Positions 17,277 to 25,480 of a DNA stretch of 34,498 nt are shown piece by piece. How positions within the stretch are numbered: position 1 is the stretch's first letter; each line of letters starts with the position of its first letter. The stretch is from CAZJRQ01 sp964548535 (lineage in GTDB: Bacteria; Bacillota; Clostridia; Oscillospirales; Ruminococcaceae), in assembly GCA_964548535.1 (NCBI GenBank), contig CAZJRQ010000025.1, positions 1-34,498 on the forward strand. Direction: 5' to 3'. The position numbers were made by a program, and so were the translations under genes. The notes below the pieces were generated by a model. That model had not been told where the DNA came from. It worked only from the letters and a program-made list of their open reading frames with translations, and ran no database searches.

Positions 17277-17947
17277 TGATAATGAAAACTGAAGAAACAG
17301 ACAAGCTTGTGGAGCAAAATCTAGGGCTAGTCCATCTCTGTGCAAATCGTTTTCGAGGGAAAGGAATAGAGTATGATGACCTGTACGGAGCAGGGTGTGT
17401 AGGACTAATCAAAGCGTCAAAAGCATTTGATACCGAGCGCGGAGTAAAATTTTCCACCTATGCAGTGCCAGTAATACTAGGCGAAATCAAAAGGCTGTTT
17501 CGAGACGGCGGAACAATAAAAGTAAGCCGAAGTATAAAAGAACTATCGATGCGACTTTCAAGACTGCGAGAGAAATTCACAAATAAAGAGGGCAGAGAGC
17601 CAACAGTAGAAGAACTGTGTGAACTATCAGGTGAGCCATGTGAAAACGTAGTAGAAGCACTAAACGTCGCATTACCGCTAATAAGCCTAACCGAATCAAA
17701 TGATGATAGCGAGCATGGACAAATAGACCTCCCAACCCCAGCGCCAGATTTAGAAATAGCAAACAGATTATCCCTAGAACAAATAATGAGCGAGCTTGAA
17801 CCAAAAGACAGAAAACTAATATATCTAAGATATTTTGAAAATAAAACACAAACGCAAACCGCACAAATATTAGGAATGACACAAGTACAAGTATCAAGAA
17901 GAGAAAAAAAACTACTAACCCAAATGCGAACCAACCTAGAGTCCTAG
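17276..17947 (+). CDS. sigF: RNA polymerase sporulation sigma factor SigF
   Basis: The 223-residue protein has region 2 (YDDLYGAGCVGLIKASKAFD, FSTYAVPVILGEIKRLFRD), region 3 (REPTVEELCELSG) and region 4 with its helix-turn-helix (TQTAQILGMTQVQVSRREKK). These fit the sigma-F/sigma-G group; position after spoIIAA and spoIIAB makes it sigF, the first forespore-specific sigma factor. The ATG shares one base with the spoIIAB stop. The final codons GAG TCC TAG match the edge motif of the GC-rich repeat that begins here, so the stop codon and perhaps the last two residues derive from the repeat. No T-rich terminator follows; a 20-nt hairpin in the repeat (17963-17982) is the only candidate. Confidence 0.95.
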   Translation: MIMKTEETDKLVEQNLGLVHLCANRFRGKGIEYDDLYGAGCVGLIKASKAFDTERGVKFSTYAVPVILGEIKRLFRDGGTIKVSRSIKELSMRLSRLREKFTNKEGREPTVEELCELSGEPCENVVEALNVALPLISLTESNDDSEHGQIDLPTPAPDLEIANRLSLEQIMSELEPKDRKLIYLRYFENKTQTQTAQILGMTQVQVSRREKKLLTQMRTNLES

Positions 17948-18246
17948 CCAGGGGCGCGCTCAAGCTCTTGCTTACAAGAGCTAAGACCCCAGTCGCATCA
18001 TCGTTCGTGCCTCACTCGTGATTGGTNNNNNNNNNNNNNNNNNNNNNNNNNNNNNNNNNNNNNNNNNNNNNNNNNNNNNNNNNNNNNNNNNNNNNNNNNN
18101 NNNNNNNNNNNNNNNNNNNNNNNNNNACCACAGCCAATAAACTTTCCGCGAGGGCTTTGCCCCGTGCGGGCTAGCACCCCCGAGCAACATAAAATCACCA
18201 TAACCAGTAAACTTTCTGCGAGGGCATCGCGCCGTCCGCGCTAGGA
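17948..18246. repeat. GC-rich mosaic repeat, copy 1 (contains the assembly gap)
   Basis: The copy starts with CCAGGGGCGCGCTCAAG, then an 8-bp hairpin (AGCTCTTG/CAAGAGCT, 17963-17982), a module with CCCCAGTCGCATCATCG and TGCCTCACTCGTGATTGGT, the N gap, and two GC-rich units each with CGCGAGGGC. Copy 2 follows in direct tandem with exactly 300 bp offset when the gap is counted as 100 bases. Its base composition is far richer in GC than the neighbouring genes. It codes for nothing recognisable. Confidence 0.85.
18027..18126. other. Assembly gap of 100 N
   Basis: Exactly 100 N, a conventional placeholder. By alignment with the intact second repeat copy the missing part should be about 92-93 bp, corresponding to 18327-18418, unless further repeat copies were collapsed. 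Confidence 0.95.
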
Positions 18247-18540
18247 CCCAGGGGCGTGCTCAAGCTCTTGATTACAAGAGCTAAGACCCCAGTCGCATCA
18301 TCGTTCGTGCCTCACTCGTGATTGGTAGTCATTCCATAATCGGCGTCACAACTTTGTGATATGTAAAGTTTATTGTTTTTGTAATTTTTAAAAACTTCAA
18401 CCCGAGCAACACAAAATCACCACAGCCAATAAACTTTCCGCGAGGGCTTTGCCCCGTGCGGGCTAGCACCCCCGAGCAACATAAAATCACCATAACCAGT
18501 AAACTTTCCGCGAGGGCTTTGCGCCGTCCGCGCTAGGACT
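18247..18540. repeat. GC-rich mosaic repeat, copy 2 (complete)
   Basis: Module order: CCAGGGGCGTG start, hairpin AGCTCTTG/CAAGAGCT (18263-18282), the CAGTCGCATC...CTCGTGATTGGT module (18289-18326), an AT-richer part with CACAACTTTGTG, then two 70-bp direct repeats (18401-18470 and 18471-18540) that both begin CCCGAGCAACA and contain CCGCGAGGGCTTTGC. Compared with copy 1 the hairpin arms are identical and only the loop changes (CTTA to ATTA). Confidence 0.85.
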
Positions 18541-18579
18541 CCGCGCTAGGACTCTGCGCTAGGACTTTGCGCTAGGACT
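18528..18579. repeat. Four tandem 13-bp units overlapping the 3' end of the second cheW
   Basis: Four consecutive 13-bp units of the form YYGCGCTAGGACT lie at 18528-18540, 18541-18553, 18554-18566 and 18567-18579. Units 3 and 4 and part of unit 2 encode the C-terminal tail of the minus-strand cheW-like gene, whose TAG stop (18546-18548) is the CTAG of unit 2. Confidence 0.9.
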
Positions 18580-19034
18580 CTGTCCTCATCGTTAATCATT
18601 AAATCAGGAGAAACCACGTAACAAGGCTCACCATGAATAGAAAAAACTGATTTCAAATATCTAGTGTAAGCCTCACTGCTTATCGCCCTGCATGGCTCAA
18701 TGCGACCAGGCTCAACCTCCACAATATCCAAAATCTCATCAACCAACAAACCAATGTTAAAAACCTTGTCATCATTTTTAGCAAAACTAATAATAACACA
18801 AGACTTGTCTGAAATCGAATGCTGATGAAACTTAAACCGCGCGTTCACATCAATAATAGGTATCATCTGTCCGTCAACATTGGCAGTGCCAAGAAAATAA
18901 TACGGAAATTCAGGAATTTCATATATCTCCTTAGGCGAAAAAATCGACTTAACATCACTTATGTGTATAGCAAATTTCCGACCGTTTGATAAAAACATAA
19001 TAAATTTTTCAAAATTATCGCTGAATAAATCCAT
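18546..19034 (-). CDS. cheW: CheW-like chemotaxis coupling protein, second copy
   Basis: The 162-residue protein is a single CheW domain (FIMFLSNGRKFAIHISDV, FLGTANVDGQMIPIIDVNAR, IGLLVDEILDIVEV). CheW links receptors to the kinase CheA. It diverges from the upstream CheW (20911-21360), for instance TANVDGQ instead of the usual INxRG, so it may serve a different receptor or act as a CheV-like adaptor without a receiver. An in-frame TTG at 19064 is possible, but the ATG at 19034 follows GGGGAG with good spacing and was chosen. It is the last gene of the chemotaxis operon, 5 bp after cheB. Its last 11 or so residues (VLAQSPSAES) are encoded by the 13-bp tandem repeats, so the native C-terminus has been replaced or extended. 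Confidence 0.85.
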   Translation of the reverse strand: MDLFSDNFEKFIMFLSNGRKFAIHISDVKSIFSPKEIYEIPEFPYYFLGTANVDGQMIPIIDVNARFKFHQHSISDKSCVIISFAKNDDKVFNIGLLVDEILDIVEVEPGRIEPCRAISSEAYTRYLKSVFSIHGEPCYVVSPDLMINDEDRVLAQSPSAES

Positions 19035-19039
19035 ATTCC

Positions 19040-20074
19040 TTAACTCCCCTTTTGATTTAACCAAGATTTTATTTTAAAAGCAATTTCATAAATGTCACTC
19101 CGTATATTAACAGCACCAATTTCAAAAGCGACCTTAGGCATACCGTAAACAGCACAAGATGCCTCGTCCTGACCAACGCAAAAAGCACCATTGTCACGCA
19201 TTTTTTTTAGTCCAATTGCACCGTCGGAACCCATTCCAGTAAGAATAACGCCAATAGCATCCGCGCCAGCACAAGCCGCAACAGACAAAAACAAAACATC
19301 AACCGAAGGACAATGCCCCGATACCTTAATACCACTGTCAGAAGAAATGTAATATCCACCCGAATCTTTAAAAACCCTTAAATGCTTGTCACCCTCAGCA
19401 ATAACAACCATTCCTTTTTTTAGATAAATTCCACTCCTGGCCTCAACAACCGAAATGTTATCAAGCTCCTTATCCAAACGCTTTGCATATAAACTAGTGT
19501 ACCCCTCAGGCATGTGCAAAACTACCACAATAGGCGGACAAGATGAATCAAAATCCTTTAAAATTTTAGGCAAATCCTCAGTACTTCCAGTTGAACCGCC
19601 AATTGCAATAATTCGTCTTTCTAAAACATCTGATATAGTAGGCTTTTCTGAAACCCTAACGTCATAAAGCTGATCACCGCACTTAATTTTTTTCAAAGCA
19701 ATAACAGTATTAAGCGACTTTTTCATGCTATCTTTAAAATCCTGATAAGTAATATTCTTGTTAGGCTTTTCAATAAAATCAGCCGCACCAAATTTCAAAG
19801 CAGTAGAAATCAAATCGCCTCGAGAAGAGCAGATTATTATAGGCACCGTGTATTGCGGAATAAGCTGTTTTATGAACGAAATCCCATCCATTTTAGGCAT
19901 AAAAATATCCAAAATAATAATATCAGGACAAATAACCTCAATCTTGTCTCTAGCATCATAAGCATCGTTAGAAATCCCGCAGCAAATATATCCGTCAAGC
20001 GAATTTACAACGCCCTCAATAAATTTAGAAAATAATAAAGAATCATCAACAATTAAAACCTGTCTTTCATGCAC
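19040..20074 (-). CDS. cheB: Chemotaxis response regulator methylesterase CheB
   Basis: The 344-residue protein has an N-terminal receiver domain (acidic pair Asp10-Asp11, phospho-acceptor Asp56 in LDIFMPKMDG, Lys103 in EKP) and a C-terminal methylesterase domain with the triad Ser161 (GGSTGST), His187 (LHMPEGYT) and Asp284 (TGMGSDGA). CheB removes methyl groups from receptors and deamidates glutamines, giving adaptation opposite to CheR. The GTG at 20074 shares its first base with the cheR stop codon, with GGAGG about 10 nt upstream, so it is translated with cheR. All catalytic residues are present. Confidence 0.94.
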   Translation of the reverse strand: MHERQVLIVDDSLLFSKFIEGVVNSLDGYICCGISNDAYDARDKIEVICPDIIILDIFMPKMDGISFIKQLIPQYTVPIIICSSRGDLISTALKFGAADFIEKPNKNITYQDFKDSMKKSLNTVIALKKIKCGDQLYDVRVSEKPTISDVLERRIIAIGGSTGSTEDLPKILKDFDSSCPPIVVVLHMPEGYTSLYAKRLDKELDNISVVEARSGIYLKKGMVVIAEGDKHLRVFKDSGGYYISSDSGIKVSGHCPSVDVLFLSVAACAGADAIGVILTGMGSDGAIGLKKMRDNGAFCVGQDEASCAVYGMPKVAFEIGAVNIRSDIYEIAFKIKSWLNQKGS

Positions 20075-20901
20075 TAAAATTCGCCTCCATTCTTATCAGG
20101 AATCTTCCTGTAAATAGCTGGAGCAACCAAAGTATATTTAGTATGCTTAGGAATCATCTCAGCGTGACCAATATATAAATATCCGCCGTCCTCCGTCACA
20201 TCATAAAACCGATCAATAAGATTTTCCTTAGTCGCCTCATCAAAATAAATCATAACATTTCTGCACAAAATCAAATCAAACTTTTTCTTATATTCAATAG
20301 GTTCAATAAGATTGTGATACTTAAAAATAACATTATTTCTAATATTATCAGTAACCTTGTATGTACCATTTTCAAGCCGTACAAAATACTTTTGAATCCA
20401 ATCTTTTGGCAGTTCCTTCAAAGATTGTTCAGAAAAAACTCCATTTTTCGCAGTCAACAAAGCATTGCGTGAAATATCAGTAGCCAAAACCCTGCAATCC
20501 CAGAAAATACGACGCAAACCGAAATAGTCATCCATGCACATAGCTAAGTTGTAAGGCTCGTTTCCAAAAGAACACCCAGCACTCCAAATTCTCTAATCAT
20601 GATCAGCCTTTTCCTTTTCAGCATCTTTAAGAAAAACGTCAATAAAATGATGAAAATGCTCAGTCTCACGCATAAAATAAGTGTAATTAGTAGTCAAACG
20701 ATTAATAATATTTGCCATTTCAGCATTAGATTTATCTCGATAAGCCGCCTCTAAATACTCTGAAAAATCGTTAAAACCACAGTCAAGCACATAGTTAGTA
20801 AGCCTGCTTTCAACAAGAAATTTCTTTTGAAATAGGTCAATCCCATAATTATTCTTAACAATATCAGCTAGCTTTAAAAAGTCCTCATTTTTTAGTTTCA
20901 T
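20074..20901 (-). pseudogene. cheR: Chemotaxis methyltransferase CheR interrupted by an in-frame TAG
   Basis: The reading frame encodes a CheR of about 275 codons, the normal length, but codon TAG at 20595-20593 interrupts it after 102 residues (…KEKADHD). The frame continues without a shift: RIWSAGCSFGNEPYNLAM and onward, including ATDISRNALL, LILCRNVMIYFD and LYIGHAEM. The part just after the stop is the S-adenosylmethionine-binding motif I, so neither fragment alone could be active; a restart at the ATG 20541 would lack it. A single base change explains it. It could be a true null mutation, a sequencing or assembly error, or read-through. TAG is a normal stop in neighbouring genes (cheA, cheW), so wholesale recoding is unlikely. 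Start ATG 20901 follows AGGGG. Confidence 0.88.
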
Positions 20902-20910
20902 AAAAAGCCC

Positions 20911-21360
20911 CTACTCTTTTATCCTTGAAAACCGCATAGCGTCGATTACCGTAATTTTTTGATCATCTAAATTTATATATCCCGAAACGAACGATTTTTG
21001 TATAGGCGAAGGCACAAACTCATCTTCCGAAAAAACCTCAGTGTCACAAACCTTCTCAACAATAGCCCCAAAATCCGAATCGTCGCAGTCAATAACAACA
21101 ATGCAACTTCTATTATTATAAACAGGCTGCTCAAAACCCATTCGCAAGCTAAAATCAACAACAGGCAAAACCTTACCTCTGTGATTAATAACTCCAGCAA
21201 CATAATCACTCACTAAAGGCAAAGGAGTAATTTCCGGAATTTCGATTATATCCTTTACATCTTGAATGTAAAAAGCAAAAACAATCTCACTGCACATAAA
21301 AGTTAAAAGCTTGCCGTCGCCATTAACAGCACTAGAGCTGTTTCCCTCAATAGTAATCAT
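20911..21360 (-). CDS. cheW: Chemotaxis coupling protein CheW
   Basis: The 149-residue protein is one CheW domain: LLTFMCSEIVFAFYIQDVKD, AGVINHRGKVLPVVDFSLR (close to the canonical INxRGxxxPVxD) and FGAIVEKVCD. It bridges CheA and membrane receptors. It begins 12 bp after the cheA stop, with GGGAGG upstream of the ATG at 21360, and is followed 9 bp later by cheR. Of the two CheW-like proteins in this operon this one is nearer the standard sequence and is probably the main coupling protein. Confidence 0.92.
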   Translation of the reverse strand: MITIEGNSSSAVNGDGKLLTFMCSEIVFAFYIQDVKDIIEIPEITPLPLVSDYVAGVINHRGKVLPVVDFSLRMGFEQPVYNNRSCIVVIDCDDSDFGAIVEKVCDTEVFSEDEFVPSPIQKSFVSGYINLDDQKITVIDAMRFSRIKE

Positions 21361-21372
21361 TAGAAAACCTCC

Positions 21373-23466
21373 CTATTCATCATTCAATTGAATATCATTA
21401 GCAATAAAAATCTTGCTAATGTCAGCAATAAGAGTAATACTTCCGTCAGCCAAAATCGAACAGCCCGAAAGCCCCTTTTTCTTTAAATTATATTCAGAAA
21501 GCAAAGGCGAAAACGGCTTAACAACAACCTGCTGGTCGTCTGAAAGATAATCGCCGAAAATAACCGCCTCACGACCATCCTCCATGCAGTAAAGCATAAT
21601 ACCCTCAGTAAGCCTGTCCACATCAGTGTGAATCTTAAATACGTCAGAAAGCCTAATAACCCTAAGGCATTTACCGCGGATCATAACCAGTTCACTGCCT
21701 TCAGGATCAAGTATAATCTGATCCTCATCAGCTGAAAAAACCTCAACAACAGAAGATATAGGAATAGAAAAATTACTTGTGCCCACATCAATACCCAAAA
21801 CGTCGACAATAGAAAGTGAAAGCGGAATCTTAATAACAAACTTGCTGCCATATCCAAGTTTAGAGAAAACCGAAATCTTTCCGCCAACCTTTTCAATATT
21901 TTTACGAACAACGTCCATTCCAACCCCGCGTCCCGAGTATTCTGTAACCTGTTCGTTAGTCGAAAACCCAGCCGCCATAACAAGATTATAGCAGTCCTCG
22001 TCAGTGTATTCATTTTCAGGTTTAGTCAAAATTCCCTTTGCCTTAGCCTTTTGAAGCAGCTTTTTAGCGTCCATTCCAGCGCCGTTGTCTGAGCAAGAAA
22101 TAACAACCTCCGAGCTTTCATAACCAGCCGAAAGTATAACCTTAGCCGGCTCATCCTTGCCACTTTTAGCACGTTGTTCAGGCGATTCAATTCCATGATC
22201 AATCGCATTTCTAACAATATGCATTAAAGGGTCGTTTAGAATATCAACAACCGCCTTGTCAACCTCAGTGCTCTCTCCCTCAAAAACAAGTGTAACATTT
22301 TTACCAAGATTTTTATTCATGTCACGCACAACCCTGTTCATCTTAGAAAAAGCCGACGCCACAGGCACCATTCGAATTGACATAACAACGTCCTGCAAAT
22401 CGTCAGTAAGCTTTTTAAGCTCACGCGCCGACTTGCTGAATTGCTCGAGATTGCCTCCCAACTTTTTCAAATCAGGACTAGAAACAACCCCCGATTCAGT
22501 AATAACAATCTCCGAAACCAAATCGAGTAAGCGGTCAAGTTTTTCAAGTTTAACCGAAATAAATCCACCATTGCCAGCCGATTTTTTGGTGTCATCATTT
22601 GAACTGCTTTTTTTAATATCTCCGCCTGATTTTGCCTTGCTTTCAGTGTTTTTATCACCATCTAGATTTATATCCAATACCTTAGCGTCACTATCTTTAG
22701 CAACAGAATCACCATTAAAAATCTCAACTGTGCGACGAAAAACCTGCTCAGCCGAGTCAACATTAAGCCCCTTGTTAAGAGACTTAAGAACAGCCTCAAC
22801 ATCATCCGCCTCAAGCTTTATGTATAAGCCGTTTTTCAAAATAAAATCAGTAGCATTTTCATCGTCCAAATCTCTAGGCAAAGTGTATAAAACCTTAGCG
22901 ACCCTGCCCACAGACTTAAGCAAAAGCATAGCTCTCATCGAAGCCATCATGCAGTTTTTAGCGTAATTAACCTTAAAAGTCAACACACTGTCAGCCTCGT
23001 CAGCAGGAAAAATTTCAAACACATCCGAACCAATCTCCTCAGCCGATTGAACCTCAGTGCCCTTCATAACATCAGCATAAGCATGAATTTTCTGAATAAG
23101 TGCAGAAAAATCAGTAAGCTGAGTGGACTCATCAGTAATAATCCCCATCTCATTTTTCAGTGCGTCAGAAGCCGTAAAAAGAATTTCGTATAACGAACCC
23201 TTTTCATATGAAACCTCAGGATTTTCACGAATAATAAAGAATAAATCTTCCATAGAATGCGCTAAAACAGACATATTCTGTAAACCCATCATGGCGGCCG
23301 AACCCTTGATAGTGTGCATAATTCTAAAAATCTCAGCAATATCCTCTTCTAAAAGCTCTCCCTTTTCGGTGCGCATTAAAATATTATCGAGATTTTCAAG
23401 AAGCTCGTCAACCTCAAAAATAAAAGTATCAAGCAAAGGCAGTAAACTTTCGTCAAACCTAGCCAA
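21373..23466 (-). CDS. cheA: Chemotaxis histidine kinase CheA
   Basis: The 697-residue protein has an N-terminal Hpt domain with phosphorylated His51 in IMHTIKGSAAM, a middle region (about 150-250) with a probable P2-type domain, a charged linker, a dimerisation helix pair, the HATPase domain (N-box HIVRNAIDHGIES, G1 DNGAGMD, G2 GRGVGMDVVRKNI) and a C-terminal CheW-like domain. CheA phosphorylates CheY and CheB. I place the start at the TTG 23466: AGGAGGTGA, the full anti-Shine-Dalgarno complement, lies 7 nt upstream and itself overlaps the stop codon of the previous gene. Earlier in-frame TTG codons would sit inside that signal. No CheY is encoded nearby. Confidence 0.94.
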   Translation of the reverse strand: MARFDESLLPLLDTFIFEVDELLENLDNILMRTEKGELLEEDIAEIFRIMHTIKGSAAMMGLQNMSVLAHSMEDLFFIIRENPEVSYEKGSLYEILFTASDALKNEMGIITDESTQLTDFSALIQKIHAYADVMKGTEVQSAEEIGSDVFEIFPADEADSVLTFKVNYAKNCMMASMRAMLLLKSVGRVAKVLYTLPRDLDDENATDFILKNGLYIKLEADDVEAVLKSLNKGLNVDSAEQVFRRTVEIFNGDSVAKDSDAKVLDINLDGDKNTESKAKSGGDIKKSSSNDDTKKSAGNGGFISVKLEKLDRLLDLVSEIVITESGVVSSPDLKKLGGNLEQFSKSARELKKLTDDLQDVVMSIRMVPVASAFSKMNRVVRDMNKNLGKNVTLVFEGESTEVDKAVVDILNDPLMHIVRNAIDHGIESPEQRAKSGKDEPAKVILSAGYESSEVVISCSDNGAGMDAKKLLQKAKAKGILTKPENEYTDEDCYNLVMAAGFSTNEQVTEYSGRGVGMDVVRKNIEKVGGKISVFSKLGYGSKFVIKIPLSLSIVDVLGIDVGTSNFSIPISSVVEVFSADEDQIILDPEGSELVMIRGKCLRVIRLSDVFKIHTDVDRLTEGIMLYCMEDGREAVIFGDYLSDDQQVVVKPFSPLLSEYNLKKKGLSGCSILADGSITLIADISKIFIANDIQLNDE

Positions 23467-23477
23467 AAAATCACCTC

Positions 23478-24995
23478 CTAACAATCCATCAAATAACCCT
23501 CACGAATGCAAATATCGCGAACCATCTCGTAATCCAAATACTTAACCTTATGAAATTTAGTACTCTCCGAATTTGAATAAATAATAACGTTGCACCTGCC
23601 ATTCCTGCGCTGAAAAATATTACGCGAAACAACAACCTTGCTGATATTCTCCTGTGGAATAATAATCCTGTGGAATTTATAAATTGTACAGTAAGACAAA
23701 GTACAAAAATCATTTTTAAAACCAATAGAAGTAGTAAAAGTCGCAGTAATCCTAACAATCAAAAACCAAACAAAAGGAATAGTCAAAATAACCATAAAAT
23801 AATTAATTTCAGTGTGCCAAACTGACAAAAAATGCTTAGCAATTTGTCCAGCAATAGGCGGAATAAAACTGCAAAACAAAGGCACCTTAGTGAACATAAA
23901 AAGCTCCTTTATACCAGTGGTAACTTCAGCACTAGGCTTGGGCATTTCAGGATATAAAAGCCTGAGCGAGTTAGACATCTCATGTTCAGTAGTAATTGGA
24001 ATCAAAGCCGAAATCTCACGTCGCTGTTTACCATAACCGGTGCAGTACATAGTAACCGAGCTAATTTTAAAAATCTTCATAAGCAAACTCTGCTGAATAT
24101 CAAAAAAATTAATTTTCGCACGATTAATAACATGTTTACGCCTGCTCATAACACCGCTTTGAATGATATATTTTGAACCGCAGCGTGTAGCCTTAAAGCT
24201 CCAGTGCCTCATCAAATTAGCAATAAAAGAAATAACCCAGCCACCAAGAACAAGTCCGCCTAAAATCAAAATCGCACGCGGAATAGTGCTTGTCAGCTTT
24301 AAATATTTATCATCAATTCTAGTAATCTCACCGTTTAAATGGCGAAAAATATTCTCCTCAAAATTTCGTCCAAAAAGCTTGTATACCTCGTAAATAAAAG
24401 TAGCAAAAAGCAAAGTGCCCGAAAGTGTCGACGAAAACAAAAACGAAAAAACTAAAAGATAAGTCTTTCTCGGACTAATCGAAAACTTAGGCAAATGCTT
24501 GCTCTTAGCAGTAACAGCCTTGTAAACCTCGTCAACATTTTTTTCAGTAAGCACAAGCTTAATGTTTTTAGGAATTGAATCCGCATTAGTCTCAATATAT
24601 AAAGTACAAGCATTAACAGCCTTGTGCAAATACCCCTGTGTCTGCGAAAAAGTCGTAACCTCGTTAAAATAAACCTTAGTTTTAAACATGCCGAAAAGAC
24701 CAGTGTGAGCGACAATCCCGTCCTCTTCCATTTCAAAATAAACGAAAATCCAACGAAGAACAGCAAAAGCAAAAATTCCGATAATAGTCAAAATATCAAC
24801 CCAGTTAGTCTTAATCCAATTTTGAAAATCAAAGCTAGTAGCAATCAAATATTTAGATACAGGAATAAGCAGCAGCCAAATATTTTTCGAGGTGTAGTTG
24901 ATAATCTTAATAGGGTGCTGTCGGTGCTTAAAAAAATCTTTAAACCAGATTGATTTTTTTCTAGACTTTTCTTGTCCAGAACTTACTATATTCAA
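23478..24995 (-). CDS. Membrane protein with three bacterial PH domains (YdbT-like)
   Basis: The 505-residue protein alternates membrane helices with three bPH2 (DUF304) domains, near residues 80-165 (DGIVAHTGLFGMFKTKVYF), 265-340 (YIIQSGVMSRRKHVINRAKI) and 425-500 (CTLSYCTIYKFHRIIIPQEN). This is the layout of Bacillus YdbT, whose biochemical role is unknown although related proteins have been linked to membrane-stress or bacteriocin resistance. The TTG start at 24995 is supported by GGAAGGTGG at good spacing. It follows the YdbS-like gene by 41 bp and lies 11 bp before cheA, with cheA's Shine-Dalgarno site overlapping its stop codon, so it is in the chemotaxis operon. Confidence 0.88.
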   Translation of the reverse strand: MNIVSSGQEKSRKKSIWFKDFFKHRQHPIKIINYTSKNIWLLLIPVSKYLIATSFDFQNWIKTNWVDILTIIGIFAFAVLRWIFVYFEMEEDGIVAHTGLFGMFKTKVYFNEVTTFSQTQGYLHKAVNACTLYIETNADSIPKNIKLVLTEKNVDEVYKAVTAKSKHLPKFSISPRKTYLLVFSFLFSSTLSGTLLFATFIYEVYKLFGRNFEENIFRHLNGEITRIDDKYLKLTSTIPRAILILGGLVLGGWVISFIANLMRHWSFKATRCGSKYIIQSGVMSRRKHVINRAKINFFDIQQSLLMKIFKISSVTMYCTGYGKQRREISALIPITTEHEMSNSLRLLYPEMPKPSAEVTTGIKELFMFTKVPLFCSFIPPIAGQIAKHFLSVWHTEINYFMVILTIPFVWFLIVRITATFTTSIGFKNDFCTLSYCTIYKFHRIIIPQENISKVVVSRNIFQRRNGRCNVIIYSNSESTKFHKVKYLDYEMVRDICIREGYLMDC

Positions 24996-25036
24996 AACAG
25001 CACCACCTTCCGTAAATTTTCATAATCGCAATAAAC

Positions 25037-25480
25037 TCATTCACGCCTGCTAATAATATCATTTATATATTGTGTAGCCTCAATACATTCTTCTTTTTTC
25101 ATAAAAGAAAAAACAATTCGCGAGCCCAAAGCATTAATCGAAATAAAATTAAGCCCCGTAACACCGCTAAAAGGAGTCATAAAAGTCGTAATAGAAGTAA
25201 CCGAATCCATAGGCATAAATTCAGACTTAGTCGTAAACAAACCAGTAATCAAGCTGATAGAGTCATGATTGACACACATACTCGACTTTTTAAAATATCT
25301 AGGCATCAAAACAATCGAGAAAAAAGCATGAGCAATCCAGTAAACAACAGCAAAATAAATATCATATTTACCCAAATAAGGGATAAAAAAAAGTATAAGC
25401 AAAGTCATAACAGCGAGCAAAATAGTCAAAAGAACATAAACCGAAACTGCCGCCCGCCTAGCAGGAGTATATTTTTTCAT
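25037..25480 (-). CDS. Small membrane protein with one bacterial PH domain (YdbS-like)
   Basis: The 147-residue protein has two N-terminal membrane helices (about 15-60) and one bPH2 domain (CVNHDSISLITGLFTTKSEF). It pairs with the larger YdbT-like protein, as YdbS does with YdbT in Bacillus. The ATG at 25480 follows AGAGG; an upstream in-frame TTG lacks a ribosome site. It is the first gene of the minus-strand operon leading into cheA. The only spacer upstream (25481-25668) is shared with the divergent symporter gene. Confidence 0.88.
   Translation of the reverse strand: MKKYTPARRAAVSVYVLLTILLAVMTLLILFFIPYLGKYDIYFAVVYWIAHAFFSIVLMPRYFKKSSMCVNHDSISLITGLFTTKSEFMPMDSVTSITTFMTPFSGVTGLNFISINALGSRIVFSFMKKEECIEATQYINDIISRRE

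Noticed and set aside
17981..18201. Short minus-strand frames running through the N gap
   Set aside because: They consist of repeat sequence and unknown bases, have no ribosome site and resemble no protein.
17948..18545. CRISPR array
   Set aside because: The repeat units (70 bp and about 300 bp) are far too long and directly joined, with no unique spacers and no cas genes.
20074..20901. Genome-wide recoding of TAG as an amino acid
   Set aside because: Neighbouring genes cheA, cheW, the YdbT-like gene and a permease end at TAG exactly where their families end, so TAG works as a stop here.
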